A stretch of DNA of 64,000 nucleotides. Origin: Priestia abyssalis (GTDB taxonomy: Bacteria; Bacillota; Bacilli; Bacillales; Bacillaceae_H). Positions 45,427 to 54,389 of the stretch are shown in pieces. Each line of letters begins with the position of its first letter. The stretch's first letter is position 1. Where the stretch lies: contig NZ_KV917369.1 of assembly GCF_002019595.1 (NCBI RefSeq), positions 2,930,624 through 2,994,623 of the forward strand. Direction: 5' to 3'. The translations under genes were made by a program, and so were the position numbers. The notes under the pieces were generated by a model that had not been told where the DNA came from, did no database searches, and saw only the letters and a list, made by a program, of their open reading frames with translations.

Positions 45427-45535
45427 AAAGAGAGTGACCCAAAAGGTATAAAAAGCACCCCTTTTGGTTCACTCTCCTGAAAGGCCCCGCCATGAAAATC
45501 CAGTAAAATCAAGGATTCAGTGGCGGGAGCTTTCA
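45427..45535. repeat. Tandem-hairpin element, copy 3
   Basis: The first hairpin pairs GAGAGTGACCCAAAAGG with CCCCTTTTGGTTCACTCTC. The second pairs CTGAAAGGCCCCGCCA with TGGCGGGAGCTTTCAG around an unpaired loop of about 28 bases. It follows the DUF4430 gene. It is the most complete of the three copies. Confidence 0.6.
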
Positions 45536-45626
45536 GTAAAAAATAATTTTTATGACTTATGGGACAGACACTTTACTTTATTCGAGCAGTGCCTACACTC
45601 TTCTCCACTACTAAAATATGCTTACT

Positions 45627-45758
45627 TTACCGGTATCCAAATTTCGGAATGTTAGCGAGATTTTCCCTATTGATTAATGAAAACTCCCGTTTCACTCCTA
45701 CTACTCGAAAACGATCTCTTTCCACCACATTATACTTCATTGGTTCCGCTCCCTTCAG
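45627..45758 (-). pseudogene. Remnant of a GyrI-like effector-binding domain protein
   Basis: A minus-strand piece reads MKYNVVERDRFRVVGVKREF SLINRENLANIPKF and then goes out of frame. This is the start of the GyrI-like/AraC effector-binding fold. A second frame just upstream (45781-46041, MAEKNLKTIRRQNDRIINMC...) may be another part of the same lost gene, but I cannot place it. Confidence 0.5.
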
Positions 45759-46080
45759 TATCACCTGTATCGTCAGACGTTTATGTGCCTGACGATGGTG
45801 AATCATTGTCGCTTTGACCACATGGCCCACTATTAAAATCAATTTGATTTTTGACGGAGGGCCATGCCTCATCGCTGACCGAGGATTTCATCCGTAAGAA
45901 TGCTGTATACTGCTTGTGAATCCTCTTCCAGCAGCTGCACATATTGATAATTCGGTCATTTTGCCTTCTGATTGTCTTTAAATTTTTCTCTGCCATTCTG
46001 ATTCCTAAAAATAGTAAAATGAAAATCAATTTGTTGTACAAGCTCTTTGCAGAGGTTTATATAGATTTTACCGAGTAACA

Positions 46081-46113
46081 AAAAACTTGGATTACATCGA
46101 ATCCAAGTTTTAA
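46081..46113 (-). terminator. Terminator of the LacI-family gene
   Basis: AAAACTTGGATT pairs with AATCCAAGTTTT just after the minus-strand stop. Confidence 0.8.
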
Positions 46114-46125
46114 AGGGCGGCCCAT

Positions 46126-47115
46126 TTAGCACGACTCCCTTATGTATAAATGACCTGTAAATATTTTTACGGTACGTTTAATCTCATGATAGCCGCTCAG
46201 GCACTCTATCATACTTACAGCCGCCTCCATCCCCACTTCCATAATCGGGATCGAAATAGTAGTGATCGTCGGAGTCGTCACCTGGCAAATACTTTGATTA
46301 TCATAGCCGATGACAGCCAAATCCCCTGGTACTACCCATCCATGGTTAGCCGCCGCTTTAATCATACCGGCAGCGACTTGGTCATTACCTGTAAAAATGG
46401 CGGTGGGACAGTCATTTAATGCCCTTATTTGCTGGAAGATTCGAAAGCCGTCTTCAATCTTCATTGCTCCTTCGAACATCCACTCTTCTTTTATCGGCAA
46501 TCGGGCTTCCTGCAGCGCGTCTATGTATCCTTTTCGGCGCAATTGCTGGGCTTTGCTGTGAGCGACGTCGAAGCAAAAACCAATCTTTTCGTGATTTTGC
46601 TGAATGAGATAGCTCACCGCTTTATAAGCTGCTCCATACTCATCATAGCAAAAAATGGGGATCGGGGCGTTTTCTTCATACTCGTTGCAAAGAATGACGG
46701 GACCGTAGCTTAGAAAGACTTCTACATCTTCCCATTTATTTTCTAAAGAAGTGAGAATCACTCCATCTACCTCTCTACACGTTAAAAGCTGTAGCGTTTC
46801 GATTTCAATATCCTTCCGATAAAAGGTTTGGACAATCGATGACTTATACCCTTTTTCCATTAAGACTTGGGACATGCTTTGAATGAGCTGGCTGAAAAAA
46901 GGATGCTGTGCATCGGGCACTAAAATCGCGATGACCCTTGTCGATCTGGACCTTAGCTGCCTCGCAATGGCGTTGGGAATGTAATTGAGTTCTTGTATCG
47001 CCTGCATAACGGCAAAACGTTTCGTTTCAGACACGTACGGATGATGATTCAACACCCGCGAAACCGTCGAGCGCGAAACCCCGCTTTTTTTGGCAATTTC
47101 ATCTATTGTCGGCAT
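46126..47115 (-). CDS. LacI-family transcriptional regulator
   Basis: The ~329-residue product starts MPTIDEIAKKSGVSRSTVSR VLNHHPYVSE, the LacI helix-turn-helix with hinge helix NAIARQLRSRSTRV, followed by a sugar-binding-protein-like core (IAILVPDAQHPFFSQLIQSM, FTGNDQVAAGMIKAA, VIGYDNQ). AAGGAGAAG precedes the ATG at 47115; an upstream in-frame ATG lacks a site. It is divergent from a HAD phosphatase gene and probably controls it. Confidence 0.92.
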   Translation of the reverse strand: MPTIDEIAKKSGVSRSTVSRVLNHHPYVSETKRFAVMQAIQELNYIPNAIARQLRSRSTRVIAILVPDAQHPFFSQLIQSMSQVLMEKGYKSSIVQTFYRKDIEIETLQLLTCREVDGVILTSLENKWEDVEVFLSYGPVILCNEYEENAPIPIFCYDEYGAAYKAVSYLIQQNHEKIGFCFDVAHSKAQQLRRKGYIDALQEARLPIKEEWMFEGAMKIEDGFRIFQQIRALNDCPTAIFTGNDQVAAGMIKAAANHGWVVPGDLAVIGYDNQSICQVTTPTITTISIPIMEVGMEAAVSMIECLSGYHEIKRTVKIFTGHLYIRESC

Positions 47116-47148
47116 ATTTCTTCTCCTTATCCCCAAAAAACTTTGACC

Positions 47149-47162
47149 TGGAATCGTTTTCA
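47149..47162. promoter_or_regulatory. cre-/LacI-type operator
   Basis: TGGAATCGTTTTCA differs from the catabolite-response consensus TGWAANCGNTNWCA at one base. It lies between the divergent lacI-type and HAD genes, so either CcpA or the adjacent LacI regulator could bind. Confidence 0.45.
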
Positions 47163-47214
47163 CCATTTATTATAGCTCAAATGACATCTACACGCTTTAA
47201 AGGAGGTTATTTTC

Positions 47215-48048
47215 ATGTCTTTTATTCCATTGCCTGAACGACAAGAGACTGCATTCATCGTATTTTGTGACTTTGATGAAACGTATTTCCCTCATCACCT
47301 GAATGAAAAATTAACAAGAAACATCTATCATCTCGAAGAATTTATCCGGAAGCAAAGCGAAGAAAAAGGATTGCGATTGGGCTGGGTCACAGGGAGCAGC
47401 CTGGATTCTGTCTTCGATAAAATGAAAAAAGCCGGGATGCGTTATTTGCCGCATTTTATCGCCAGCGATTTAGGAACGGAAATCACTTATTTTCATGAAG
47501 ACGGCACCGTGCAAACAGATGGAGAATGGCTGACACAAATAAACAGCCAACATTTTAACGAGAAAACCATCCATGCCATCCGCTCTCTTTTAGAAAAACA
47601 AAGCGGCATTGTGCTGGAACCGCAAACACAAATGGGCATCTCCAAGTATAAGCATAATTTTTATTACTATTCACAAGGTGCTGATCATGAAGCGCTGGAA
47701 ACGATCAGACAAACAGCTGCTCTTCATGAAGTGGGCATTAATATCAATCGCTGTAATCCTTTAGCGGGAGATCCTGAGGACGCATATGATATCGATTTCA
47801 TCCCGCTCGGAACCGGAAAAGGAGAAATTGTCCGCTACATTCTGCAGAAGCACGGTTTATCGCGGCAACAAGCCGCGGCTTTCGGAGACAGCGGGAATGA
47901 CTTGAACATGCTGAAGAGTGTAGAATTCGGCTATTTGCTGGCAAATGCAACAGAAGAAGCCAAAGCAAAGCATGCCCACATTACCGCTGACCGGTATTCG
48001 AAAGGCATTTTAACAACTTTAGAGCATATTGTAAAAGGCCAACCCTAA
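47215..48048 (+). CDS. HAD-superfamily phosphatase, Cof/sucrose-phosphatase type
   Basis: The 277-residue product has HAD motif I FCDFDETYF, motif II TGSS, motif III Lys region (GTGKGEIVRYIL) and motif IV GDSGNDLNML, with a type IIB cap between. Such enzymes dephosphorylate sugar phosphates or related metabolites. AAAGGAGG precedes the ATG. The divergent LacI regulator points to a sugar-linked role; the substrate is not evident. Confidence 0.88.
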   Translation: MSFIPLPERQETAFIVFCDFDETYFPHHLNEKLTRNIYHLEEFIRKQSEEKGLRLGWVTGSSLDSVFDKMKKAGMRYLPHFIASDLGTEITYFHEDGTVQTDGEWLTQINSQHFNEKTIHAIRSLLEKQSGIVLEPQTQMGISKYKHNFYYYSQGADHEALETIRQTAALHEVGININRCNPLAGDPEDAYDIDFIPLGTGKGEIVRYILQKHGLSRQQAAAFGDSGNDLNMLKSVEFGYLLANATEEAKAKHAHITADRYSKGILTTLEHIVKGQP

Positions 48049-48066
48049 TCGGATTGGCCTTTTACA
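48034..48066. terminator. Bidirectional terminator
   Basis: AAAAGGCCAA pairs with TTGGCCTTTT between the convergent HAD and spx genes. Confidence 0.8.
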
Positions 48067-48076
48067 TCAGCAGAAA

Positions 48077-48472
48077 TTAATTTACCGCCTTTAAGATGCT
48101 CTGAATTTGAACTTCTCTTACTTTCCGTGGTAAAAAGCTTCTGATTTCGTCATCGTTAAACCCGATTTGGACCCGCTTTTCATCCAAAATAATCGGTCTT
48201 TTCAAAATTCCAGGTTGGTCGATGATCAATTTGTATAATTGGTTTAGTGTTAAGTCATCTAAATCGATTTCTAATTGTTGAAACACTTTTGAACGTTCAG
48301 AGATGATCTCTTTTGTCCCTTCTTCCGTCAATCGGATGATGGATTTGATTTCCTCTACGGTTAACGGTTCTTTAAAAATGTTTCTTTCCTCATATTCCAG
48401 TTGATGCTCTTCCAGCCATGCTTTCGCCTTTCGGCACGATGTACAACTTGGTGAAGTATATAATGTAATCAT
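48077..48472 (-). CDS. spx: Spx-family RNA polymerase-binding regulator
   Basis: The 131-residue product is Spx length exactly. It has the redox switch C10-TS-C13 ([12 protein letters not shown]), [20 protein letters not shown] and [10 protein letters not shown]. Spx binds the RNA polymerase alpha C-terminal domain and turns on disulfide-stress genes. GGGAGTG lies before the ATG at 48472; the frame runs three codons further to a GTG. It is likely one of two spx copies in the genome, judging by Bacillus practice. Confidence 0.93.
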   Translation of the reverse strand: MITLYTSPSCTSCRKAKAWLEEHQLEYEERNIFKEPLTVEEIKSIIRLTEEGTKEIISERSKVFQQLEIDLDDLTLNQLYKLIIDQPGILKRPIILDEKRVQIGFNDDEIRSFLPRKVREVQIQSILKAVN

Positions 48473-48481
48473 CGTTTTCAC

Positions 48482-48900
48482 TCCCTATAAACAGTATATG
48501 CTTTTTGCATATATCCACATTTCAATATCCCGATGTCTTTTTCCTCTGCTGACATCTATTTAATAATTTGCAAACCATTTATTATCCATTCATTATTTTT
48601 TAATTCGAGATATATTGGATATAAATTAAAGATGGATTTACGAAAATACAAAACCACTTAGCTTCATTCGTTGTATTTTGCTTGATTTTCAATTATCTCG
48701 GAAATAATTATCTTTAATTTAATGTAATTATATGTATCTTTTACGCTTTTGTCAATTTCCATTATTTCTTTCTTCGGAACGTATTGGACTTCTTCGTCTT
48801 GCCACTATATCACACCCACTTCCAGCTTTGATTAAATTTAGCCCATAGGTATTTATCCAAAATAAAAAGCCACTCTTTTCTGAGTAGCTTTTGTGTAAGT
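48482..48900. other. AT-rich intergenic stretch without a gene
   Basis: I see no protein-like frame here. A short hairpin (AAAAGCCACTC with GAGTAGCTTTT, 48865-48892) is a likely terminator for the gene at 48901-49188. Confidence 0.5.
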
Positions 48901-49188
48901 TCATTTCACTAAAACTAATTCTTTTTCCAATCGTTTTATTTGAAATTCACCAATCATTATTTGCACATTAACGCAAATTTCAGCAGCTTCTTTAGCTTGT
49001 ATGTTAAACCTCCTGCTAGCAAATTTAGCTACCATAGGATCATGCTGTTTAGGGTTGTAAATTTCTCCGTAGTTTGTAATACGTTCGTATTCTTCTCTCA
49101 TGTATTTAAAGACATCCCGAACAATAGGTGATAGAGAATCAAGAAACTCTTCTAATTCTTTATCTCTCTCATAAATCACTTTTACCAT
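48901..49188 (-). CDS. Hypothetical protein (95 residues)
   Basis: The product MVKVIYERDKELEEFLDSLS ... FQIKRLEKELVLVK is helical and soluble. It contains AAEICVNVQIMIGEFQI, which resembles a small DNA- or protein-binding helix pair, but I recognise no family. GGAGATGG overlaps the start. Its 5' region is duplicated at 43254-43440. Confidence 0.6.
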   Translation of the reverse strand: MVKVIYERDKELEEFLDSLSPIVRDVFKYMREEYERITNYGEIYNPKQHDPMVAKFASRRFNIQAKEAAEICVNVQIMIGEFQIKRLEKELVLVK

Positions 49189-49345
49189 CTCCTTCCGTAC
49201 TTAATTTTCGACAAAATTAGAGTTTTTCCTGCAAGATTTAAAAAATTCTCCAATGATATATTTTGTTATTAGTTTAGTCAATTAATAATTCCATAATGCT
49301 TGCTATATCCATAATAGGAAAGTTCTTTTCCATTTCTTAAGCCCC
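49164..49345 (+). repeat. Duplicated 5' region of the 95-residue ORF, copy 2
   Basis: This is the parent copy of the stretch at 43254-43440; it includes the RBS, the start and ~150 bp of upstream sequence. It also keeps the minus-strand 18-codon peptide MEKNFPIMDIASIMELLID. Confidence 0.75.
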
Positions 49346-49458
49346 CTATTCCAGCCACTTAATGCTTTAATTTAACTTACACTCCCTTGTGTAAATTCGA
49401 CATTTTTCGATATTTCTTTAGTTAAATGTAAACTCTTTTTCTTTCCAAAAAATGAAAC

Positions 49459-49493
49459 CAGTGTGTTCCGGCAGAGTACTGAAACACACTGGC
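49459..49493. terminator. Hairpin in the 49189-49623 interval
   Basis: CCAGTGTGTT pairs with AACACACTGG. No gene was found in the rest of the interval beyond the duplicated region. Confidence 0.55.
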
Positions 49494-49623
49494 TGCTTAA
49501 GCTTTTTAATCACTGTCTACTTGACAGGGGTAAGACCAATATGGCGAAAATCCGTGGGCTTTTCATTGTCATATGATAAACATGGTGATTAGAATCGTTT
49601 AGCGAGAGATTTTTTTCGATGCA

Positions 49624-49818
49624 TTACTTATTTTTTTTACGAGAACCGTTTTGGCCAACCATATTGACTAACTCTTGAATAAATTGCTCATCCATCTTCA
49701 TTCTATTGCTGCTATTTTCACTAAGCAGTTGGGTTACTACTTTTTTGTATACCTCTTTATAGACTCCTTCAGGTAACATATCCATGGCTTTTAAAATAGA
49801 AGCCTTTTCGTTTGACAT
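49624..49818 (-). CDS. Small hypothetical protein (~64 residues)
   Basis: The product MSNEKASILKAMDMLPEGVY KEVYKKVVTQLLSENSSNRM ends in a basic tail (GQNGSRKKNK). It looks like two short helices. An AAGGGAG site lies upstream of both an in-frame GTG and the ATG at 49818. Family not recognised. Confidence 0.55.
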   Translation of the reverse strand: MSNEKASILKAMDMLPEGVYKEVYKKVVTQLLSENSSNRMKMDEQFIQELVNMVGQNGSRKKNK

Positions 49819-50032
49819 TGCCACTAAAACTCCCTTCCTCTATTTTTTCTTTATCCATACTCAAAAAAACGGACTCACGAAGAGTTCCTGTTTAAAATAA
49901 TCTACGTGAGACTCTTACAGATTGTAAGAACAAGATAGCAGGGCAAGCTATCTCTAGTCTTGCCCCTCTATCAAATTTAAAGCTTATTAATCACAGATAT
50001 TACAAAAATAGGTGTTAACTCTATCCACAATC

Positions 50033-50563
50033 TTAAACTGGGAATACTGCGCTGATGTCGCAAAGTGAAAATGTGCCACTAGCACCATTCCTAATATCTA
50101 TAATTGGTGTACCAACTGGATCATCATAATCTCCAGGAGGTCCTAGTGTAACGGTATCACAATCTACACACATCACTTTACCTGCAATGGCAACTCCAAA
50201 GAAAGTGTTATCTACAAAAATAACAACAGTCTGTCCTCTTCTAAATTGTTCCTTTATCCCCGGTACACAGCAGCAATCGCATTTTTCTTTTTTACAATCT
50301 TTACAGCAGTCATCGTGCCGTTTTCTTCTGCAATCGTCCATTTTATGACCCTCTTTCTTATGATTTGAAAACCTAGATGATTCAAAACAGCGGCAATCAT
50401 CATGCCGGCGCTTAGGCGGATGAGAGCAGCGACAATCATCATGTCGACGCTTAGGCGGATGAGAACAGCGACAATCATCACGCCAATCACTAGAATGAAA
50501 GCAGCGGCAATCATGCCCATATGAATACCAATAGTAACAGCCGTCATACCAATATCCAGACAT
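50033..50563 (-). CDS. Cys/His-rich spore-coat-like protein with tandem repeats
   Basis: The 176-residue product begins with Tyr/Trp-rich sequence (MSGYWYDGCYYWYSYGHD), then 13-residue repeats HDDCRCSHPPKRR (39 bp at DNA level, two exact with flanking partial units DDCRCFHSS and DDCRCFESS), a Lys/Cys-rich run (DDCCKDCKKEKCDCCC), and a ~75-residue conserved-looking C-terminal domain (FRRGQTVVIFVDNTFFGVAI AGKVMCVDCDTVTLGPP). The overall plan suggests a cross-linked coat or exosporium protein. Confidence 0.7.
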   Translation of the reverse strand: MSGYWYDGCYYWYSYGHDCRCFHSSDWRDDCRCSHPPKRRHDDCRCSHPPKRRHDDCRCFESSRFSNHKKEGHKMDDCRRKRHDDCCKDCKKEKCDCCCVPGIKEQFRRGQTVVIFVDNTFFGVAIAGKVMCVDCDTVTLGPPGDYDDPVGTPIIDIRNGASGTFSLCDISAVFPV

Positions 50564-50822
50564 AAATTTTTCTCCTTTCTTTTAAGGTGTAATACAATAT
50601 ATTAAAATTTACTATTTTTGCTTGTACACTTGTCTATTTTCTCTATTAAAAATAAAGTGAGTGCGCCCTTTTTTACAAGATTTCTTTCTAGGTTGTCGAG
50701 CGAATATATAATAGAAATCTAGTAATTCTAGCAAAAATAGGCTCATAGATTGGACGAGTGTACAGTCATAATAGAAATAAGAGAATAGAATAAAGTATAT
50801 TTCACTCCTCCTTGTATGATTA

Positions 50823-50869
50823 AACGAGGAATTGCCTTGAACGTTAAGGCAGTTTCCTCGTTCTTTTTT
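50823..50869 (+). terminator. Strong plus-strand terminator in the 50564-50963 interval
   Basis: AACGAGGAATTGCCTT pairs with AAGGCAGTTTCCTCGTT and is followed by CTTTTTT. No gene precedes it on the plus strand within 2 kb, so it may be a relic or may end an unseen RNA. Confidence 0.65.
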
Positions 50870-50963
50870 ATGTATATAAAATCCACGATTGACCTCTTAT
50901 AAAAGCCGAGACGTCTCATTCGGCTTGTACATACACTATATTGATTCGAAAAAGGAGGGGAAG

Positions 50964-51191
50964 ATGATTAAGACCAAAAAAGAGAACAAAGATATGAATG
51001 AAGGTTTAGATTACACGAAGCAGCAGCTCGAGCAGCAAAAGAGGCAAGTCGACCGGCTTGAACATCGAATTGGCCGACTAACATGGCAATATACCGGAAT
51101 GAAGCGCAAAGTTTCCCGACATCAGAAGCGTATTAGAAAAATGAAGCGCCAGTTGGGATTAGTCACAGATTTCGATCATGAAAGCTTTTGA
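50964..51191 (+). CDS. Small basic coiled-coil protein (75 residues)
   Basis: The product MIKTKKENKDMNEGLDYTKQ QLEQQKRQVDRLEHRIGRLT ... KRKVSRHQKRIRKMKRQLGL is highly charged with heptad spacing, so a coiled coil is likely. AAAGGAGGGGAAG precedes the ATG at 50964. Function unknown. A terminator-like hairpin follows at 51265-51298 (AAAGCACTTGCCTT / AAGGCAAATGCTCTTTT). Confidence 0.65.
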   Translation: MIKTKKENKDMNEGLDYTKQQLEQQKRQVDRLEHRIGRLTWQYTGMKRKVSRHQKRIRKMKRQLGLVTDFDHESF

Positions 51192-51264
51192 GCTAACCTC
51201 TAAGGCAAACACAGTTTATGTCCTTGTAATGAGCTTATATTAAAAGCCACCAAATCCTCCAACA

Positions 51265-51298
51265 AAAAAGCACTTGCCTTAAGGCAAATGCTCTTTTG
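51265..51298. terminator. Bidirectional terminator-like hairpin
   Basis: AAAAAGCACTTGCCTT pairs with AAGGCAAATGCTCTTTT between two convergent genes. Confidence 0.7.
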
Positions 51299-51324
51299 TC
51301 ATGTTTTCTCTTATTTTATTCATC

Positions 51325-52233
51325 CTATGCCTCTTGCTGTACGTTTTTTTTGTATGGAATCCTTCTTTGCTGCTGAATCAAAAAGAGAAAGACTCCAAAT
51401 AGAACAAGCAAACCTCCGACGATTTGCCAGCCAACGAGGCGCTCTCCCAATAAAACAACCGCCAGTGCCGTTGCTCCTACCGGTTCTCCTAAAATGCTCA
51501 TGGAGATAGTCGTGGCATTTACGTAGTTTAAGAGCCAGTTATTAATAAGATGCGATAATGTTGGAACGGTCGCCAATAATAGAAAAATCCCCCATTCACG
51601 CGCTTCATATCCGCCAAGTTCCGTTCCCGTTCCCAAATTATATATCGTCAAAATGATGGACGCAGAAACAAAAACGCAAAAACTGTAAATCCAATGGGAT
51701 ACTTTTTTCACCGTACTTTGTCCGATCAATAAGTATCCGACAACGGCAATGACGCTTAAAAATGAAAGAATATCACCAAGAATGGCTTCTTTGCTTAATC
51801 CGAAATCTCCCCAGCCGATCATCACGGCCCCGACAATGGCAATCCCCATTGTCATCAATGCAGGAAGCGTTGTTCGTTCTTTAAACAGAAAAAAGCCGCC
51901 CACCAGCGATACGATTGGCTGCAGGGCAAGAATGATTGTCGAGCTTGCGACGGTCGTCAGCTTCAAAGATCCGAACCAAAGCACGAAATGCAGCGCTAAA
52001 AAGAAGCCGGAACAAAATAGAAAAATCCCGTCCTTTTTCGTTATTTTTCGGAATTCCTCCCGCTTTTTCCATACAATCGGTACCAATAAAAGACTGGCCA
52101 GCCATAAGCGATACATGCTTAAAATAGAAGCCGGCGCATCTGACCATTTGACGAAAATGGCTGAAAAAGAGATTGCAATAATTGAAATGACTAACGGCAG
52201 GCCGATAGACTTTCCGCTTTCACCATGCTGCAC
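51325..52233 (-). CDS. EamA/DMT-family transporter
   Basis: The ~302-residue product has ten membrane segments: SIGLPLVISIIAISFSAIFV KWSDAPASILSMYRLWLA at the start and SILGEPVGATALAVVLLGER LVGWQIVGG in the second half. GGTGGGAG precedes a GTG at 52233, which gives the normal family length. The open frame continues upstream to 52488, but that part is a relic of a different gene (DUF3231). Substrate not evident. Confidence 0.88.
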   Translation of the reverse strand: MQHGESGKSIGLPLVISIIAISFSAIFVKWSDAPASILSMYRLWLASLLLVPIVWKKREEFRKITKKDGIFLFCSGFFLALHFVLWFGSLKLTTVASSTIILALQPIVSLVGGFFLFKERTTLPALMTMGIAIVGAVMIGWGDFGLSKEAILGDILSFLSVIAVVGYLLIGQSTVKKVSHWIYSFCVFVSASIILTIYNLGTGTELGGYEAREWGIFLLLATVPTLSHLINNWLLNYVNATTISMSILGEPVGATALAVVLLGERLVGWQIVGGLLVLFGVFLFLIQQQRRIPYKKNVQQEA

Positions 52234-52315
52234 GTGTCTCCCACCTTTTCTTATTCCTGCAACTATTATAAGCCCTCCCTCCTCTTCTGTCATGCTGTTA
52301 TTTATTATCCCAAAA

Positions 52316-52520
52316 AAATAGACGGGGATATCTCTTGTCATGAAAATGATCAACTTGTCCGAAAAGACTTTCTTTGTTGAATCGGAAACAGCCGTATCCC
52401 ACGACATCGTGGCAGGCAAGTCCTCCTTTTTTAACATATCGCTAAAAAAATCCATATGTTTTTGTGCAATCTGCTTTCCTCTCAGCAAAAAAGAACGATT
52501 TAAGTACAGATTAACCTTAT
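52316..52520 (-). pseudogene. DUF3231 protein fragment
   Basis: A minus-strand frame reads YLNRSFLLRGKQIAQKHMDF FSDMLKKEDLPATMSWDTAV SDSTKKVFSDKLIIF and then becomes unrelated sequence. This matches the central block of DUF3231 proteins (EDLPAPMSWDxEVTDST..PFSDKLMMF). Both ends are lost. The surviving frame runs by chance into the EamA gene. Confidence 0.75.
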
Positions 52521-52740
52521 GTTCTCATTATTCCATCATTATCTCCTAAAAACACCATAATACTTTTGTCTATTAAAGAATATAGCACCGATGATATGAC
52601 CTTACTGTGCCAAATCTTTAATGGAATTCTGAAAGCTTCTAGATTCATATAAAAAGTGCTTTGAATAAAAAAAGATTTATTAAAAAACAAAAATGCAGTA
52701 TCTTTAGAGAAGCGAAATAAAAAATGGAGAGGTTATTCCT

Positions 52741-53955
52741 ATGTGGAAAAACAAAAATGTATGGATTTTATTAATCGGAGATTTCATTGCAGGCCTAGGA
52801 TTGTGGCTTGGCATTATCGGAAATCTAGAGTTTATGCAAGAAAAGGTACCGTCTGACTTTTTGAAAGCCGTCATTTTGGCTGTCGGCTTGCTGGCAGGTG
52901 TTGCGTTTGGCCCCCTGGCAGGACGGATTACTGACCAAACAAGTAAAAAAAAGGTCATGCTGATTGCAGGGTTCGCTAGGACCGTCGGAGTCATTTTCAT
53001 GCTCATCGCGATTCAGACAGGCTCGATATGGTGGATGATCATCTTTCTCATCTTCATACAAGTTTCTGCAGCTTTCTATTTCCCTGCCTTGCAAGCTGCC
53101 ATTCCGCTTGTGGTCGATGAAAAGGATTTGCTTCAGCTAAACGGCATTTATATGAACGTCTCTTCGCTGTCACGCGTGTTAGGAACGGCGGTTGCCGGCA
53201 TCTTGTTAGTCGTCATGTCACTGTCGATGCTCTATGTCGCCTCGCTCGTCGCCTATTTAGGCTTATTTATCCTTACTTGGTTTTTACACTTTGACGAAAA
53301 ACAGGCAGTACAGGCATCAGACAAAGCAACTCCTTCCAAAACGGACTTTAAAGACTTGTTTCCTGTCCTAAAAGGGCTTCCGATTGTCTTTATGACCCTC
53401 GTGATGACGCTGGTTCCCCTTCTATTCATTGGGGGCTTTAACTTGATTGTCATCAACATCAGCGAACTGCAAAACAGTTCCGCTATCAAGAGCTGGCTCT
53501 ATACGGCTGAAGGACTATCCTTTATGATCGGGGCTTTTTTTGTCAAACAGATCAGCCGTAAAAGCTCGCCTTATGCGATTTTATTCTTCTGTTCATTTTT
53601 GATCGGCCTGTCCCAGCTGCTCCTTTATTTAGCTGATATTCCGGCAATGGCTGTTTTCGCTTTTGCTGTATTCGGCTTTTCTGTCGGGTGTTTCTTCCCG
53701 ACTGCCGCTACCATTTTTCAAACAAGGGTGCCAAAAGATTATCACGGCCGGTTCTTCTCGTTCCGGAATATGCTCGAACGCCTGATTTTCCAGGTCATCC
53801 TGCTCATTACAGGTTTTCTCCTTGATGCGGTCGGACTGCAATTCATGACGGTCACGTTTGGAAGCTTCTCTCTCTTGATGACGATCATCTTTTACACAAG
53901 GTATCGACGTCAACTAGCTGGAGAGAAAAGTGAAACATCCACTCGCGCGGTTTAA
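52741..53955 (+). CDS. MFS transporter (MFS_3/enterobactin-exporter-like)
   Basis: The 404-residue product has twelve hydrophobic segments with the MFS loop GPLAGRITDQTSKKKVMLIA between segments 2 and 3. The opening WILLIGDFIAGLGLWLGIIG NLEFM and the layout resemble EntS/YfiS-type exporters. Substrate unknown. GGAGAGG precedes the ATG. It is not near the Fur- or Zur-controlled genes. Confidence 0.88.
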   Translation: MWKNKNVWILLIGDFIAGLGLWLGIIGNLEFMQEKVPSDFLKAVILAVGLLAGVAFGPLAGRITDQTSKKKVMLIAGFARTVGVIFMLIAIQTGSIWWMIIFLIFIQVSAAFYFPALQAAIPLVVDEKDLLQLNGIYMNVSSLSRVLGTAVAGILLVVMSLSMLYVASLVAYLGLFILTWFLHFDEKQAVQASDKATPSKTDFKDLFPVLKGLPIVFMTLVMTLVPLLFIGGFNLIVINISELQNSSAIKSWLYTAEGLSFMIGAFFVKQISRKSSPYAILFFCSFLIGLSQLLLYLADIPAMAVFAFAVFGFSVGCFFPTAATIFQTRVPKDYHGRFFSFRNMLERLIFQVILLITGFLLDAVGLQFMTVTFGSFSLLMTIIFYTRYRRQLAGEKSETSTRAV

Positions 53956-54039
53956 TCGTGTCAGGTAAGCTGCCCATCTCCTTGTCCAAACAATGGAATT
54001 AAGGTACTCTAAAATAAAGCAAAACCACCTGCTTTCTAC

Positions 54040-54300
54040 TCAAAGAGAAGCTGGGTCAAAAGGTCGTTGATAAACGACTTTTTTGACCCAGCCTTTCTTT
54101 TTATTATAATGGTTACACTTTCCCATGCTTAATTGGATCAACTCTTCATCATTTATTTCCAAAGTACGTAATAAGATAATCATATAACAATCCGTTGAAA
54201 TGCCCGTTTCAACTGGGTAAGACCAGGACCCGTCGGAAGCTTGATCTTTTACAAAGATAGTTACCAATCGATTAATCTCCGCTTCGACCCTTTGCTTCAT
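54040..54300 (-). pseudogene. 5' fragment of squalene-hopene/tetraprenyl-curcumene cyclase gene
   Basis: The first ~58 codons match the N-terminus of SqhC-type cyclases (VKDQASDGSWSYPVETGIST DCYMIILLRTLEINDEELIQ). The rest of a ~620-residue enzyme is missing; the frame then runs through a terminator hairpin (54043-54100) and stops. The cyclase fold needs both alpha-barrel domains, so this cannot be active. Confidence 0.8.
54043..54100. terminator. Bidirectional terminator
   Basis: GCTGGGTCAAAA and TTTTGACCCAGC flank an inner stem GTCGTT/AACGAC; T-runs on both sides. It lies between the MFS gene and the sqhC relic. Confidence 0.8.
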
Positions 54301-54389
54301 GTTATTGTTAACCTCCCCTTTTTAAAAGCAACTTTTCCACATACATATTCTTTTTTATAAAGAACATTCATGGCACGGGAGGGTGAAAC

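Noticed and set aside
45781..46041. 86-codon minus-strand frame (MYNKLIFILLFLGIRMAEKN...)
   Set aside because: No RBS of quality and no family recognised; possibly part of the GyrI-like relic downstream, so not listed as a gene.
50340..50500. Regular repeats that might suggest a CRISPR array
   Set aside because: The units are adjacent 39-bp coding repeats with no spacers and lie in frame within a protein gene.
50254..50547. 97-codon Met/Ile/Ala-rich minus-strand frame
   Set aside because: It is an alternative frame of the tandem-repeat coat-like gene; the repeats make it open by chance.
52340..52549. 69-codon plus-strand frame
   Set aside because: It is antisense to the DUF3231 relic; no RBS.
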